A DNA stretch of 64,000 nucleotides, taken from Siphonodentalium dalli (Eukaryota > Mollusca > Scaphopoda > Gadilida > Siphonodentaliidae). The stretch covers positions 126,981,989-127,045,988 of the forward strand of contig CP136068.1 of NCBI GenBank assembly GCA_032622095.1. The letters are read 5' to 3'. How positions within the stretch are numbered: position 1 is the stretch's first letter; every line of letters begins with the position of its first letter. The position numbers were made by a program, and so were the translations under genes. Of this stretch, positions 1 through 11,521 are shown one piece after another. Under the pieces are notes generated by a model. It ran no database searches and was not told the origin of the DNA. It saw nothing but the letters and a program-made list of their open reading frames with translations.

Positions 1-1550
1 TGAAATATAAATTTCAAGGTTCAATTCATTCGTGTAGTAATTTTGTATATGTTCAACGCTCTTCATTCGTGCGCTTGTATTGTTAACATTCATTCATAAT
101 GAGTGTCCCTTTAGAGTGTCTTGTGTTCCTTTAAGATTCAAACACCAATATTACATCACGTCCCTTGTTTCGTGTCACTTTAACTCCTTGAGTGTATTGC
201 CCCTTCGAATGATGTCATAGCGTGTGTACATGTAAGATAGTATAACACTATGCCTATGTCTGTATCTGTTGTCACACCGTGAGTGGATTGTCCGCCTTTA
301 ATGATGTCATAGCGTGTGTATATGCAAGACAGTATAACCCTATGATAATGTCTGTAGCTGTTGTTGGTAAGATGTGAAATATAAATTTCAGTTCATTCGT
401 GTAGTAATTTCGTATATGTTCAACGCTCTTCATTCGTGTGCTTGTATTGTTAACATTCATTCATAATGAATGTCCCTTTAGAGTGTCTTGTAATTTTGTA
501 TATGTTCAACGCTCTTCATCCGTGTGCTTGTATTGTTAACATTCATTCATAATGCATGTCCCTTTAGAGTGTCTTGTGTTCCTTTAAGATTCAAACACCA
601 ATATTACATCACGTCCCTTGTTTCGTGTCACATTAACTCCTTGAGTGTATTGCCCCTTCGAATGATGTCATAGCGTGTGTACATGTAAGATAGTATAACA
701 CTATGCCTATGTCTGTATCTGTTGTCACACCGTGAGTGGATTGTCCGCCTTTAATGATGTCATAGCGTGTGTACATGCAAGACAGTATAACCCTATGATA
801 ATGCCTGTAGCGGTTGTTGGTAAGATGTGAAATATAAATTTCAAGGTTCAATTCATTCGTGTAGTAATTTTGTATATGTTCAACGCTCTTCATTCGTGCG
901 CTTGTATTGTTAACATTCATTCATAATGAGTGTCCCTTTAGAGTGTCTTGTGTTCCTTTAAGATTCAAACACCAATATTACATCACGTCCCTTGTTTCGT
1001 GTCACTTTAACTCCTTGAGTGTATTGCCCCTTCGAATGATGTCATAGCGTGTGTACATGTAAGATAGTATAACACTATGCCTATGTCTGTATCTGTTGTC
1101 ACACCGTGAGTGGATTGTCCGCCTTTAATGATGTCATAGCGTGTGTATATGCAAGACAGTATAACCCTATGATAATGTATGTAGCTGTTGTTGGTAAGAT
1201 GTGAAATATAAATTTCAAGGTTCAATTCATTCGTGTAGTAATTTTGTATATGTTCAACGCTCTTCATTCGTGCGCTTGTATTGTTAACATTCATTCATAA
1301 TGAGTGCCCCTTTAGAGTGTCTTGTGTTCCTTTAAGATTCAAACACCAATATTACATCACGTCCCTTGTTTCGTGTCACTTTAACTCCTTGAGTGTATTG
1401 CCCCTTCGAATGATGTCATAGCATGGGTACATGTAAGATAGTATAACACTATGACTATGTCTGTATCTGTTGTTGGTAAGATGTGAAACTATAAATTTCA
1501 GTTCATTCGTGTAGTAATTTCGTATATGTTCAACGCTCTTCATTCGTAAG
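1..1550. repeat. Satellite array, ~374-bp unit
   Basis: Tandem units begin with TGAAATATAAATTTCA near 1, 374, 828, 1202 and 1483. Most spacings are about 374 bp; the second unit is longer because a ~80-bp piece is duplicated, and the last is shortened. Each full unit contains two related ~93-bp subrepeats around GATGTCATAGCGTGTGTA, so the unit is itself an old dimer. Short minus-strand ORFs recur in each unit, but they recur only because the units are nearly identical. The array continues past the left edge of the window. Confidence 0.93.
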
Positions 1551-2189
1551 AGTAATTACCAACTGGAAGTTGTACTATTTTTGATAAACAACGGATTTGC
1601 TCATCAGACGATAAGCTGACAATATTTACGTATGGTCTAATTAGATTCATGCATAAATGTAAGGTAATTTTTGTTATGGTCAAGTTTTTTGTTAAGACCA
1701 TGTTCTAACATAGATCGATAAATAAGTTAAAGGTCATTATATTCCACAGTCAAATCTATTGGTGATCGAATTTGATAACTATTTTATTGGAACAACTAAG
1801 AGTATTATTTACGTGAGATCAATGAGTCCAATTATTATAAATAATAAATTGCAGGCATCGGTGGATACCCGATTGCCACATTTAGTGATCACGTGATAAA
1901 CTGATAAAATGTCCAAGTGACGTACTATAATGAGCAATAAAAAAATGAGTTGACCTTCGGCTTCGTCCCGATTGGGTACTGAGCTGACACCGGGGATAAA
2001 TTGACCAATGACTGCTATTGTATCCTTTTGACAGATATGCGTGCGCAGACTCGTTTGATGTTCGCTATCGCATTACTATGTTTTAATAGCCGAGCCTTCA
2101 CTTCTCGTCTGACTCTCTTAACAACAAGACCTGTCTACACAGTACTTCTCCGGCAGACTATTCATCCACTGATAGGCCTACATACAGGT
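1551..2189. other. Spacer with one duplicated 65-bp block
   Basis: No gene is recognised. The block at about 1711-1775 (AGATCGATAAATAAGTTAAA onward) recurs at 3762-3826 directly after the isolated satellite unit. The 1.2-kb minisatellite interval is therefore bracketed by related sequence on both sides. The remainder looks unique and AT-rich. Confidence 0.6.
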
Positions 2190-2231
2190 ATGCCCTAAAT
2201 AATGGACTGCTTAACCACAGCAGAATTACAT
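2190..2231 (+). mobile_element. One terminal arm of a foldback element
   Basis: The segment starting ATGCCCTAAATAATGG and running to CAGCAGAATTAC matches the terminal arm of the foldback elements at 46292-46546 and 55524-55757. Only this arm is present; where the rest of the hairpin should follow, the TGCTCATT minisatellite begins. This suggests the minisatellite expanded within or next to a foldback insertion. Confidence 0.7.
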
Positions 2232-3434
2232 ATTTTTTTTGCTCATTTGCTCATTTTTTTTTGCTCATTTGCTCATTTATTTGCTCATTTGCTCATTTAT
2301 ATTGCTCATTTGTTCATTTTCTTGCTCATTTGCTCATTTTTTTTGCTCATTTGCTCATTTTTATTGCTCATTTGCTCATTTTCTTGCTCATTTGCTCATT
2401 TTCTTGCTCATTTGCTCATTTTTATGCTCATTTGCTCATTTTTATTGCTCATTTGCTCATTTTCTTGCTCATTTGCTCATTTTTTTGCTCATTTGCTCAT
2501 TTTTATTGCTCATTTGCTCATTTTCTTGCTCATTTGCTCATTTTTTTGCTCATATGCTCATTTATTTGCTCATTTGCTCATTTTTATTGCTCATTTGCTC
2601 ATTTTCTTGCTCATTTGCTCATTTTTTTGCTCATTTGCTCATTTTTATTGCTCATTTGCTCATTTTCTTGCTCATTTGCTCATTTTCTTGCTCATTTGCT
2701 CATTTTTATGCTCATTTGCTCATTTTTATTGCTCATTTGCTCATTTTCTTGCTCATTTGCTCATTGTTTTGCTCATTTGCTCATTTTTATTGCTCATTTG
2801 CTCATTTTCTTGCTCATTTGCTCATTTTTATGCTCATTTGCTAATTTTTATTGCTCATTTGCTCATTTTTATTGCTCATTTGCTCATTTTCTTGCTCATT
2901 TGCTCATTTTTTTGCTCATTTGCTCATTTTCTTGCTCATTTGCTCATTTTCTTGCTCATTTGCTCATTTTCTTGCTCATTTGCTCATTTTTATGCTCATT
3001 TGCTCATTTTTATTGCTCATTTGCTCATTTTCTTGCTCATTTGCTCATTTTTTTGCTCATTTGCTCATTTTTATTGCTCATTTGCTCATTTTCTTGCTCA
3101 TTTGCTCATTTTTATGCTCATTTGCTCATTTTTATTGCTCATTTGCTCATTTTTATTGCTCATTTGCTCATTTTCTTGCTCATTTGCTCATTTTTTTGCT
3201 CATTTGCTCATTTTCTTGCTCATTTGCTCATTTTCTTGCTCATTTGCTCATTTTCTTGCTCATTTGCTCATTTTTATGCTCATTTGCTCATTTTTATTGC
3301 TCATTTGCTCATTTTCTTGCTCATTTGCTCATTTTTATTGCTCATTTGCTCATTTTCTTGCTCATTTGCTCATTTTCTTGCTCATTTGCTCATTTTTTTG
3401 CTCATTTGCTCATTTTTTTGCTCATTTGCTCATT
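2232..3434. repeat. TGCTCATT minisatellite, 1.2 kb
   Basis: About 60 head-to-tail units of 19-21 bp, each a dimer of TGCTCATT plus a T-rich spacer ending TTT, TTA, TTAT or TTTCT. Spacer variants alternate in short runs, suggesting higher-order amplification. The plus strand lacks stop codons in all three frames, so long low-complexity ORFs arise in every frame. They encode only permutations of L, I, C, S, F, A and H and are not credible genes. The minus strand is rich in TGA. Confidence 0.97.
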
Positions 3435-3477
3435 GATTGGTGCATACTCAAGAGTCATAGACCTAACATCCAATGTA

Positions 3478-3761
3478 CGTTAATGGTGTCATAGCGTGGG
3501 TACATAGAAGACTGTATAACACTATGCCTATGTCCGTATCTGTTGTCACACCGTGAGTGGATTGTCCGCCTTTAATGATGTCATAGCGTGTGTACATGCA
3601 AGACAGTATAATACTATGATTATGTCTGTAGCTGTTGTTGGTAAGATGTGAAATATTAATTTCAAGGTTCAATTCATTCGTGTAGTAATTTCGTATATGT
3701 TCAACGCTCTTCATTCGTGCGCTTGTATTGTTAACATTCATTCATAATGAGTGTCCTTTTA
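3478..3761. repeat. Isolated satellite unit
   Basis: A partial copy of the 374-bp satellite of 1-1550, including both GATGTCATAGCGTG subrepeats and the TGAAATATTAATTTCAAGG segment. It lies 1.9 kb from the main array, beyond the minisatellite, and joins directly to the 65-bp block shared with 1711-1775. Confidence 0.88.
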
Positions 3762-4719
3762 GATCGATAAATAAGTTAAAGGTCATTACATTCCACAGTC
3801 AAATCTGTTGGTGATCGAATTTGATGCTGGTATTATCACGTTGGTCTGTGATTGAGTGTACAAAATCTCTTGTCAAGTGAACACCTGCAGATTATCTATT
3901 TTTCTAAACATGGAACATGTCTGAACCTATCATTGGTACAATAGCAGTGATATAATGTTACATCATCGGTGCTACCTGGAGTTTTCGGCATACAAAATGG
4001 TCGTAAGTGTGAATGGAGTGATAAGGGGTTATTACGTAATGTTGTTATAACAATGTCATCAAAGCAATTTCTATAATTGAGTGTCTCACGACCTGACGTA
4101 ATATGTATGCATGTTTTGGCTAACTAATTATCGTGTGAATGACACAGTTTATCAACCTTAATTGATGCTAACCCGTTTGTTCTGACATTAAATCGATATG
4201 TTTTCTGAATACCATATAGCTGTGACCGGGAAATAATAGAATTCATTTGGTAAAGCAAAGGTGTGACACACGACCAATGTCGCGTGTGTGATTGCGTGTA
4301 CAGCGAACAATTCATTCTGGAGGGTTGTAATTTCACATTACCATTTTCCAAAACTTCCAAAATATGAATACTTCCAATAATTCATGATAATACACGACTG
4401 TCATATACTCAATAACTTCATCTGGGATAGAGAGAAGTAAAGAATAAACACTCTTTATTATTTATGTAAAAGTAATAGTGTCTATTTTCAGGTATGACAA
4501 TTATATGAACTGCGTCCGATAAAACACTGGAATGTATGCATTCATATCGATGGTCACAATGTCCAACATTACAGCGACTGTCCATACACATCGATTAATA
4601 ATTTCATGACAAATATTTGAACAAAAAAAATAACGAAAGATATTACACGCAAATAATTTATCATTCGACATTTTTTTAATATCGAGATTATCAGAAACCG
4701 TAAACTCGTTATAAATTTT
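3762..4719. other. Duplicated 65-bp block, then unassigned sequence
   Basis: 3762-3826 repeats the block at 1711-1775 with a few substitutions. From 3827 onward the sequence is AT-rich. A 78-codon minus-strand ORF (4124-4360) has no recognisable domain. No splice-bounded exon or terminal repeat was found. Confidence 0.5.
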
Positions 4720-5035
4720 TTATTTACACTTTTTTTGGAGAAATAATTTTGAGGGGTTTTGAAATTTTTTCTTTTGAAATTTTGGGGGTTTTAAAAATTT
4801 TTTGGAAGTTTTGAAATTTTTTGGAAAAAATAATTTTTTTGGAAGTTTTGAAATTTTTTTTGGGTTTTGATATTTTGGGAATATTTTAGTACAACCAATT
4901 TTACCCTCAAACAATTTTACCCTCAAACAATTTTTAGACCCAAAGATTCTATTTTTAGATGTGAAGGTAACGAGACACCCACAACCAATTTTAGACCCCA
5001 AAGATTCTATTTTTAGATGTGGCTCTAACGAGGCC
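4720..5035. repeat. T-rich low-complexity tract with a 31-bp duplication
   Basis: Runs of GAAATTTTTT and GGGTTTTGA dominate 4720-4880. The segment AAAGATTCTATTTTTAGATG then occurs twice, near 4936 and 4998, and CCTCAAACAATTTT occurs twice near 4905-4930. This is slippage-type sequence with no coding sign. Confidence 0.75.
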
Positions 5036-5348
5036 CCTATTCTTCTTATACCCTTCGAAATCTGGTCGGACCAAGGACTGGTACGTGTACATAGCTGAAG
5101 CGTTTAGCCACTGCAAGTTGCAGCATCCCGGTACCTCCCCACAGTGAGACAACCGTGAACAATAGAAGATTCACCAGGACGAAAACCAAAGAGACAAGGG
5201 AGAACAGAATCATCATAATGTACGTGCAAAAACAGAAATCAGTACCCCAAACATCAGACGAACAATACATCAGATAAAAAAATTGAATCTGAAACACTGG
5301 AGAGAGGCGTACCCGCGTGTCGATGCCTCGCGCGGCACTGCCGTTCTA
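5036..5348. other. Unassigned; hydrophobic minus-strand ORF
   Basis: An 83-codon minus-strand ORF (5046-5297) has a hydrophobic central stretch rich in L, V, F and S that could span a membrane. There is no homology I recognise, no repeat of it elsewhere in the window and no clear splice context, so it is left unassigned. Confidence 0.25.
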
Positions 5349-5455
5349 GTACCACCAGGACTCCTACACCACACATCATGGGATGCACACCAACATGGCG
5401 CCACATTAGGGGATTATTACCCCTCGCAGTGGGGTTGTAGGCCTATTCTATACCA
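5349..5455 (+). repeat. Dispersed ~105-bp repeat, copy 1
   Basis: Shares an ordered series of words with 30822-30934: TAGTACCACCA, GGGATGCAC, GCCACATTAGGGGATT, CGCAGTGGGG and GTAG(A/G)CCTATTCTA. A shorter related box (ACCCCCGCAGTG) also appears near 7935. This is a diverged dispersed family of unknown class. Confidence 0.7.
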
Positions 5456-6396
5456 GGCTCACTCGGTGATGCTGACGATTATCGAATTAACGCTATACAA
5501 ATTTCTGAAACGGAGGCAGTTTTAGTCATATTGGAGACTATAAATTACATGTATATTTAAGACGTGTTTAGAATTTTCTGGTGATCGTCCAATCATGAAC
5601 ATAGTGTGTGTAATAAAAAAAAGTATGATGTGTCGTTTCGATTTGGATGTGTGTAATGTGTGAGTTGCGTGCGAAAATCCCACCCGCCCATACCAGGACA
5701 TTATTGTTATTGTCATGTTGTATATGACCATTTTGAATATGTACATGTACATAATGTCAATGAAGAATACAAAAAAAAAACAAAAGGTGAAATACGACAT
5801 CAATTAGACATCGGCATTAGAGTTAAATTTAGCTGAGCGGACATTTTCAAGAAGGAGGCGACAGGGAAATGGGACAACAAACGTTATATTTCAGGTAAAA
5901 GAAACGGATTAAAACATTTTAATCAATACGTTAAATAATGATTGGCATTATTGGGCCTGTCCGAGTCGGTACATGCTTTTCATAAATACAACAGGCTCGC
6001 GGGATCAGAGATTGTAACAAGGTCTGGATCTAGGTTATTCAAGAGAATGGCAGTAACAGGAAAGTATCCCACAATTGTTGATGATTGCATGCTTAAGTGG
6101 GCACCGTTTGGTTGCAAGTTGCACTGATTTATTTTCCCCATTGTCGGACAACGCGAATGTGTCAATAATTATATCCGACAATGGCAATTTGCAATCATGA
6201 AAATGCTGCACTCACGAGCTGATGTGCAGGGGAATGCAAATATTGCAAAGTGTAAATGTGTATATGAGATGTTGTCTCTCGGGTTTTATGTATAATCGCG
6301 TGCACACATTTTGTTTTGTGGTTTGTAGGAATTAATGTCTCGCTTGATTTCCCTTGGGTTCTTTTGTATCTCTTTCATGCAACTATGCGTAAATAA
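5456..6396. other. Unassigned AT-rich sequence
   Basis: Several short ORFs on both strands overlap one another and match nothing I recognise. No inverted repeats, target duplications or splice-bounded exon candidates were seen. Confidence 0.4.
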
Positions 6397-6642
6397 CCCT
6401 TTCTATACTAAATGGAATCTCCCAGTTAGTTAAAACTTGTTCATATGAATGGTTGATTATTCATTTGGATGGATGTTAATGAATGTGATAAATCAGACGA
6501 CAGATAAATAAAAATGAACAAAGAGCCCTGTTTATTGAGGGAACTGTTTTGGTAATAAATTCAACAACGTTTGTTGAACGTATTAAACGGAACATTTTCT
6601 GTGGGATAACTACTCATCAATGATGCTTTAGTATATAATGGG
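6397..6642 (+). mobile_element. MITE with CCCTTTCTAT termini, copy 1
   Basis: A 246-bp element beginning CCCTTTCTATACTAAAT and ending with the diverged inverse, TTTAGTATATAATGGG followed by TTAA. Its interior (CAGACGACAGAT; TTCAACAA...GTTGAAC; GAACATTTTC) matches the minus strand of 58278-58508. The terminal CCC and a TTAA on the right are typical of piggyBac-type targets; the left TTAA has decayed to ATAA. It is non-coding and non-autonomous. Confidence 0.75.
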
Positions 6643-7066
6643 TTAAAAATAACTTGATGTGGTCGCACATTATTTTACGAATACTGCTTTGGTGGTACAA
6701 GTGACGACGAAAGCTACCGATACAAAGCACACACATGTGCAATGGAAATAATTGTCAATTAAAGTAGAATGGGGAGCAATATTCCAGTAACCTATACCAC
6801 GGAGCAATGTATATGGCAGAGGTAACATGCTTACTACTACAAACTGTTCAATAAGTTCCCAATGCAGATAAAATAAGACGCATACAAACTATGTATGTCA
6901 CATGTGTTGATAATGTGATGAGCGTTAGACTGATGCTCTCGTGGCAAATATTCAATCATGTATTATTATTAATTTTCTGCCAAAATGCCCCCTGTATGAT
7001 CTTCATTTGAGTGTATAGTTTTATTTAATTGTGCTCGCCACCATGATTATGTGCCCGCATATTATA
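6643..7066. other. Unassigned sequence
   Basis: No ORF of note and no recognisable repeat in this ~420-bp interval. Confidence 0.4.
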
Positions 7067-7613
7067 AAGTTATTATACAATGTTGTGTACAGTATGTGTT
7101 TTTCTTGTACGAATCCAGGTTGTTGTGAAAAGTCATATTGGACGAGACACGCCAGTGTCGAGTCCAATATGACTTTTCACCACAACCTGGACGAGTACAA
7201 GAAAAACTCATACTGTACACAACATTGTATAATGACATTTTTATTATCCATCTGTACGTTTATCCAAATTTTGGAAATAAAACTTTTGTGGTTATTTTTG
7301 GTATTTGTCGGCACTTAATTCTCTATAAAAGCCTGTACCGTATTATCCCGTATATTGATCATCAGAAAGCATGATTTGGAAAAGTAAACACGGAAGTGAG
7401 AAAAAACTCAATCCGGAAGTGAAACGTCTGCTAAAATCCATCAATGTTGCGCGCGCATCACAATTTCACCGATTCATTTCGCAACAGAGTTAATTCGTGA
7501 CGTCACGGAGTCCAATATGACTTTCGGGAGTCCAATATGACTTTTTCCAGGACTATCACTTGGCGGCTTTTGCCCAATCGGAAATGGTGTTAGTTAAGTG
7601 ATGGATAATAATA
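7067..7613. mobile_element. Palindromic dispersed element, copy 1
   Basis: 7067-7245 is a large imperfect palindrome centred near 7153, with arms carrying AAGTCATATTGGAC and GTCCAATATGACTT. The following ~370 bp is bounded by TTATTATCCATC (from 7241) and its inverse GATGGATAATAA (to 7611). AGTCCAATATGACTTT recurs twice near 7510-7545, so the arm motif is re-used inside. A second copy in the same order lies at 52833-53395. It encodes nothing and is probably a foldback or MITE-type DNA element. Confidence 0.82.
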
Positions 7614-8195
7614 TCTCACATGGAACACTTTCTGCCACAAATCCGGATAAACCATCGTCCTCTCACATGTATTTGTAACAGGGTGGCAGCCATTGATTAC
7701 TTACCTATATTTCTGTAGAAAGCTGGAAAACTCCACCCTGTACTATAATTTGGGTATCTACTATTATTCAGTTTGTGGTCATTTTCCACTCTGTACTATT
7801 ATTTGGTAAAATTGGTACTGTACTATTAATTGGATCCCGAGAGTACAGTTACAAACCACAATTTTAGCAATAGAAACGTATACTCAAGGAAACGATAAAC
7901 TATAGGTGAGACTGTCCCAATGGGACTAAGGATACCCCCGCAGTGCAATTGGGATACATTAAGGTTAAGAAATAAAGGTAATGGCGCTAGTTCGCACAAA
8001 GCTATTGTCAAAGGGTAAGAGAATGGTTGAAAATTCCTGTGCCACCTGCTGGCAAGAAAAGAAAGAAAAAGCAAATCGCCCCACATGTTCACTTGCCTGT
8101 CCATTTACCACTCAAAGGTGACTAGATAAACAGATTTCAAATTTTAAAGAGTTAAATCCAATAACAACATGCTTTTATCCGCAGTACTTGCTGAC
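7614..8195. other. Unassigned; short CTGTACTAT repeats
   Basis: CTGTACTAT(A/T)ATTTGG-like words occur near 7738, 7792 and 7817. The box GACTGTCCCAATGGGACTAA, followed by GGATACCCCCGC at 7908-7940, is related to 39690-39730. No gene is recognised. Confidence 0.5.
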
Positions 8196-8289
8196 TAGGG
8201 CACAGGTAAATGGACACAGAGAGATGATTTCCGATGAGTCTCCTAGGGCACAGGCAACTGGACACAGAGATGATTTCAAATGAGTCTCA
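8196..8289 (+). repeat. 48-bp tandem duplication
   Basis: Two adjacent copies of a unit starting TAGGGCACAGG and containing TGGACACAGAGA and GATGAGTCTC begin at 8196 and 8244. The pair lies just upstream of the retroelement remnants and may belong to the 5' part of that element. Confidence 0.85.
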
Positions 8290-8712
8290 ATCAAATCACA
8301 TTATTAATGAATCAACAGGATCACTCTCGATCTGTGATACTCTTAATTCAAAATTAGAAATTATCAATCAAAAATCACAGGATTCTGACAATTTAGTATA
8401 TACACCTTTAGAGAGATCAGATTCGGAATTAGAAAATTTGAAATTTGAGAAATTTTGTCCCAACTATGTAATTGTGCTCAAGAAACAGGTGATGTTACAT
8501 GTAGCGAATTAAATGGAACCGATGAGGTCGCAGACTCTATTCTGACAAGTAGTGAGTCTGATTCTCTTGATCAGAGATCAAATGTACAGTGTACTGTATG
8601 TATAGAAAACTCAAAGATAATCGCTGATCACGACTCTATACTCATCAGATCAGGGAAATATAATTTTGAAGGTCATCAAATACCAGTGCAGAGTCATTTA
8701 AAAGTAAGATAG
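8234..8712 (+). pseudogene. Possible ORF1 remnant of the DIRS-like element
   Basis: Two overlapping frames (8234-8512 and 8455-8712) are rich in S, N, E and D and of low complexity. A frameshift near 8460-8510 would join them. The position immediately upstream of the reverse transcriptase fits a gag-like ORF1, which is usually poorly conserved. No diagnostic motif is visible, so the assignment rests on position alone. Confidence 0.35.
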
Positions 8713-8819
8713 TGAACATTGCCAGCTACTTGCATATGGTTTTCCAATTGTGCTTTGTTAAACCTCAACAAATAGTAAACCAGACCGTAACAAAATCATA
8801 AAGGCGTTCGGGAATGTCC

Positions 8820-9310
8820 ATCATATATGAATTATCACATAAGCAAGAAGCTTCAATCAGGATATATCGATGGACCATTTTATTCCAATTCTTTCAATTG
8901 TGGTATTAAAATTACCCACTAAATACAGTGCCAAAGAAAAATGTTTCAGAAAGGCGTATAATAATGTATTGAAGTTTCCTAAAGGGGAATTCAGTCAATC
9001 TAAGTGTTCAGACAGACTGGGGAAACATGTCAAAGCTAAGTTTACTTCAGTGGACAACCTTGTATATTTAATCAAGGTTAAAGGGCGCTCTGCGCTACTC
9101 TTTCATGTCGACTTATCCCGTGCTTATCGACAGATACATTTAGACCCGGGGGACAAGACAAGATATATTGTGATGGTGTTTTCAGCATGGGTCTTCGATC
9201 AGCCGCTTACATATGTCAACGTGTTACTAATGATGTAACTTATTCTTGCAAATCTATTGGGTACAACATAGTAAACTACATTGATGACCTTGTGGTGTAG
9301 ATACGCCAGG
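8820..9310 (+). pseudogene. DIRS-like reverse transcriptase remnant
   Basis: An N-terminal piece around 8830-8895 reads as a GYIDGPF-type segment. It is followed by LLFHVDLSRAYRQIHLDPGD (about 9095-9155), the palm motif carrying the first catalytic aspartate. After a frameshift near 9170 the frame continues with GLRSAAYICQRVTN and then NYIDDLVV (about 9268-9297), the YxDD catalytic box, followed by a stop. The sequence style is that of DIRS/Ngaro-type polymerases rather than LTR or CR1 elements. At least two frame breaks make it inactive. Confidence 0.88.
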
Positions 9311-10105
9311 GCGGGCAGGTCAATCCTTCCATAGCCTGCGTGAGGTACTGCTTCATTGGGGCTTGACTGAGTCTATTCACAAGGCTTGTCCATCTTCCGC
9401 AAAAATTGTATTTCTAGGCATTGGTTTTGACAGTCAAGCTAACTCTCTCAATTACCGAAGAAAGGCTAAACGAAATAACTGAACTAGTGCATAATTGGTT
9501 AAATAAGGTGTCAGTTTTCTTAAAGAAAGTTAAATCTCTAATAGGTAAATTAAATTTTGTATCCTCATGTGTACGGCCAGGTCGTATGTTCGTATCCAGA
9601 ATTCTCACTTGGCTCCGTACATTTCATTCAAAAGGTTCTGGAAGTCAGAAAAACTTGCTCTGGTGATCAAACATTTTACACTCTTATAACGGCATATCTA
9701 TGATGGCCATTGAGTAATGGCCAGAGCCAGATAGCATGATTTCCTCGGATTCCACACTCAAAGGATGTGGTGGTATTTGCGGAAATTCGTATTTCCACGA
9801 TGAATTTCCGGAAGAAATTCAAAGTGAAAACAGACATATAAACGAGTTGGAGTTGTTAAGTGCTGTGGTGTGTCTTCAGCTTTGGGACCTAGCTTAACAG
9901 GTAATGCAATCAGGATTAATTGTGATAATTACACTTGTGTTTCTGCCATGAATAAAGGTGCCACCAGAAATTCATTTATCCATTCATGTTAAAGGGAAAT
10001 TTTTATTTTGGCAGCAAATCACCAATTTGAAATAAGAGCGATTTACACCTCAGGTTGTAATCATCCTTGGCCTGATATTCTTAGTAGGTGGAATCGACTG
10101 TAAAT
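9311..10105 (+). pseudogene. DIRS-like RT connection and RNase H remnant
   Basis: The region opens with HWGLTESIHKACPSSAKIVF and LGIGFDS, then (9450-9630) SLIGKLNFVSSCVRPGR, the connection segment typical of DIRS polymerases. The RNase H part shows DSTLKGCGG (about 9745), NELELLSAVV (about 9843) and NCDNYT (about 9918), giving the D, E and D acidic positions. It ends with WPDILSRWNR near 10095. Stops and frameshifts occur at about 9660, 9895 and 9990. Confidence 0.85.
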
Positions 10106-10247
10106 TTCGAAAAGAATTCCTAATATATAAACAGAACAATTTAATTGAAATTAAATCCTGCAAGTGACATTTCAGATTTTCTCACAATTGGTAATTTTTG
10201 TAGGAACAGATTCCACAGCTTAAGGAAGATTTAAAGCTTTCTATATC

Positions 10248-11349
10248 GAATTGAATGATAAAGAAGGAAAGTAAACTGGAGGTCACCCCGAAGATCCATA
10301 TGAAATTTGGTGATGATCGGATGAGGGATGTAGGATGCGCCAAAGGATATAGTCATACAAAGAATAAATTATAAGAGGCTGCTGGCAGCCTTATTTTTAA
10401 ACAAATTTCTGGATTGATGAGAGTGATCCTGTACAAGTTTACTTGTTGTGCCTTTTTCTTTTAGCATTTTTAGCATAACTTTACAAAGAAGTTTATTTAT
10501 TGCCATGGGTTGGCGTCCGTCCGTCCGTGCGTAAGCAATTTCCTTCGGCACGCCCTACAGGCTGCACTCCTCATTCGATCTTCACCAAACTCTCTATATA
10601 GCTTCAGTGTGGCCTGTAGATGGTAAATATCGAATGTTTCCGAATTTCGATGAAAAACATGGTCGCCAGCAGCCATGTTGGATTTCAAATTTGAATACAT
10701 CGGCACACCCTACAGTCCGTGTTTATGGCCGGATCATTGTTTAATTAAGCAGGCTCGATTGTGATCACCTGCAGATGGGTGCTATCGAATTTGAACGATT
10801 TTCGATGAAAAACATGGCCGCCGGCAGCCATTTTTGATTTAACACTTTGCATCACTAAATCCTTTGGCACACCCTACAGACCACATCACTCCGATCATCA
10901 TCAAACTTCATATGGGTTGTCGGTGTGACCTATAGATGGGAGCCTCGTATTTTGACCGATATTGTTTAAAATATGGCCGCCAGCAGCCATCTTGGATTTA
11001 AAATTTGAATCCATCGGCACACGCCGCATCTCGCATTTATTAGATAACTGCCGGCAGCCATCTTGGATTTTACTCTTTATAGGCCTAAATCCTTTGGCAC
11101 ACCCTACAGACCACATGCCTCATCCGAGTATCACCAAACTTCATACGGATCTTCTGGGTGACATCTAGATGAGAGCCTGCTATCCAGAAATTTGTTTAAA
11201 AATATGGCTGCCAGCAGCTCTCTTATAATTTATTCTTTGTATGACTATATCCTTTGGCGCATCCTACATCCCTCATCCGATCATCACCGAATTTCATATG
11301 GATCTTCGGGGTGACCTCCAGTTTACTTTCCTTCTTTATCATTCAATTC
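10248..11349. mobile_element. 1.1-kb foldback element with ~145-bp inverted arms
   Basis: The left arm (10248-10390, starting GAATTGAATGATAAAG) is the near-perfect inverse of 11205-11349. Between the arms are diverged ~155-175-bp repeats built from three boxes: GGCACACCCTACAG, ATCACCAAACTTCATA and ATGGCCGCCAGCAGCCAT. The element interrupts the DIRS-like retroelement between RNase H and recombinase. A target duplication may be hidden in the symmetric AATT at both ends. It has no coding capacity. The ATGGCCGC box also appears in inverse near 48000. Confidence 0.88.
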
Positions 11350-11521
11350 ATTGCTCAGCAAAAACTCCTTCAAGTTGAGCTACAGTGTCATTGACATGTT
11401 CATTTCTCTTGTTAGGCAAATCCAATATTGTACCAGATAACATATTTTGCTTTGATTCTAAACACCAACTCACACGCGGTGACATTTTTTGCTCCGATTC
11501 TGCATTATTATTTGTCATTAA

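Noticed and set aside
633-1294. Recurring 95-codon minus-strand ORFs
   Set aside because: They recur because satellite units are nearly identical; no independent evidence for selection, and other units break the frame.
2202-3494. Long overlapping plus-strand ORFs (up to 430 codons)
   Set aside because: They come from a stop-free minisatellite, occur in all three frames and encode only repeat permutations.
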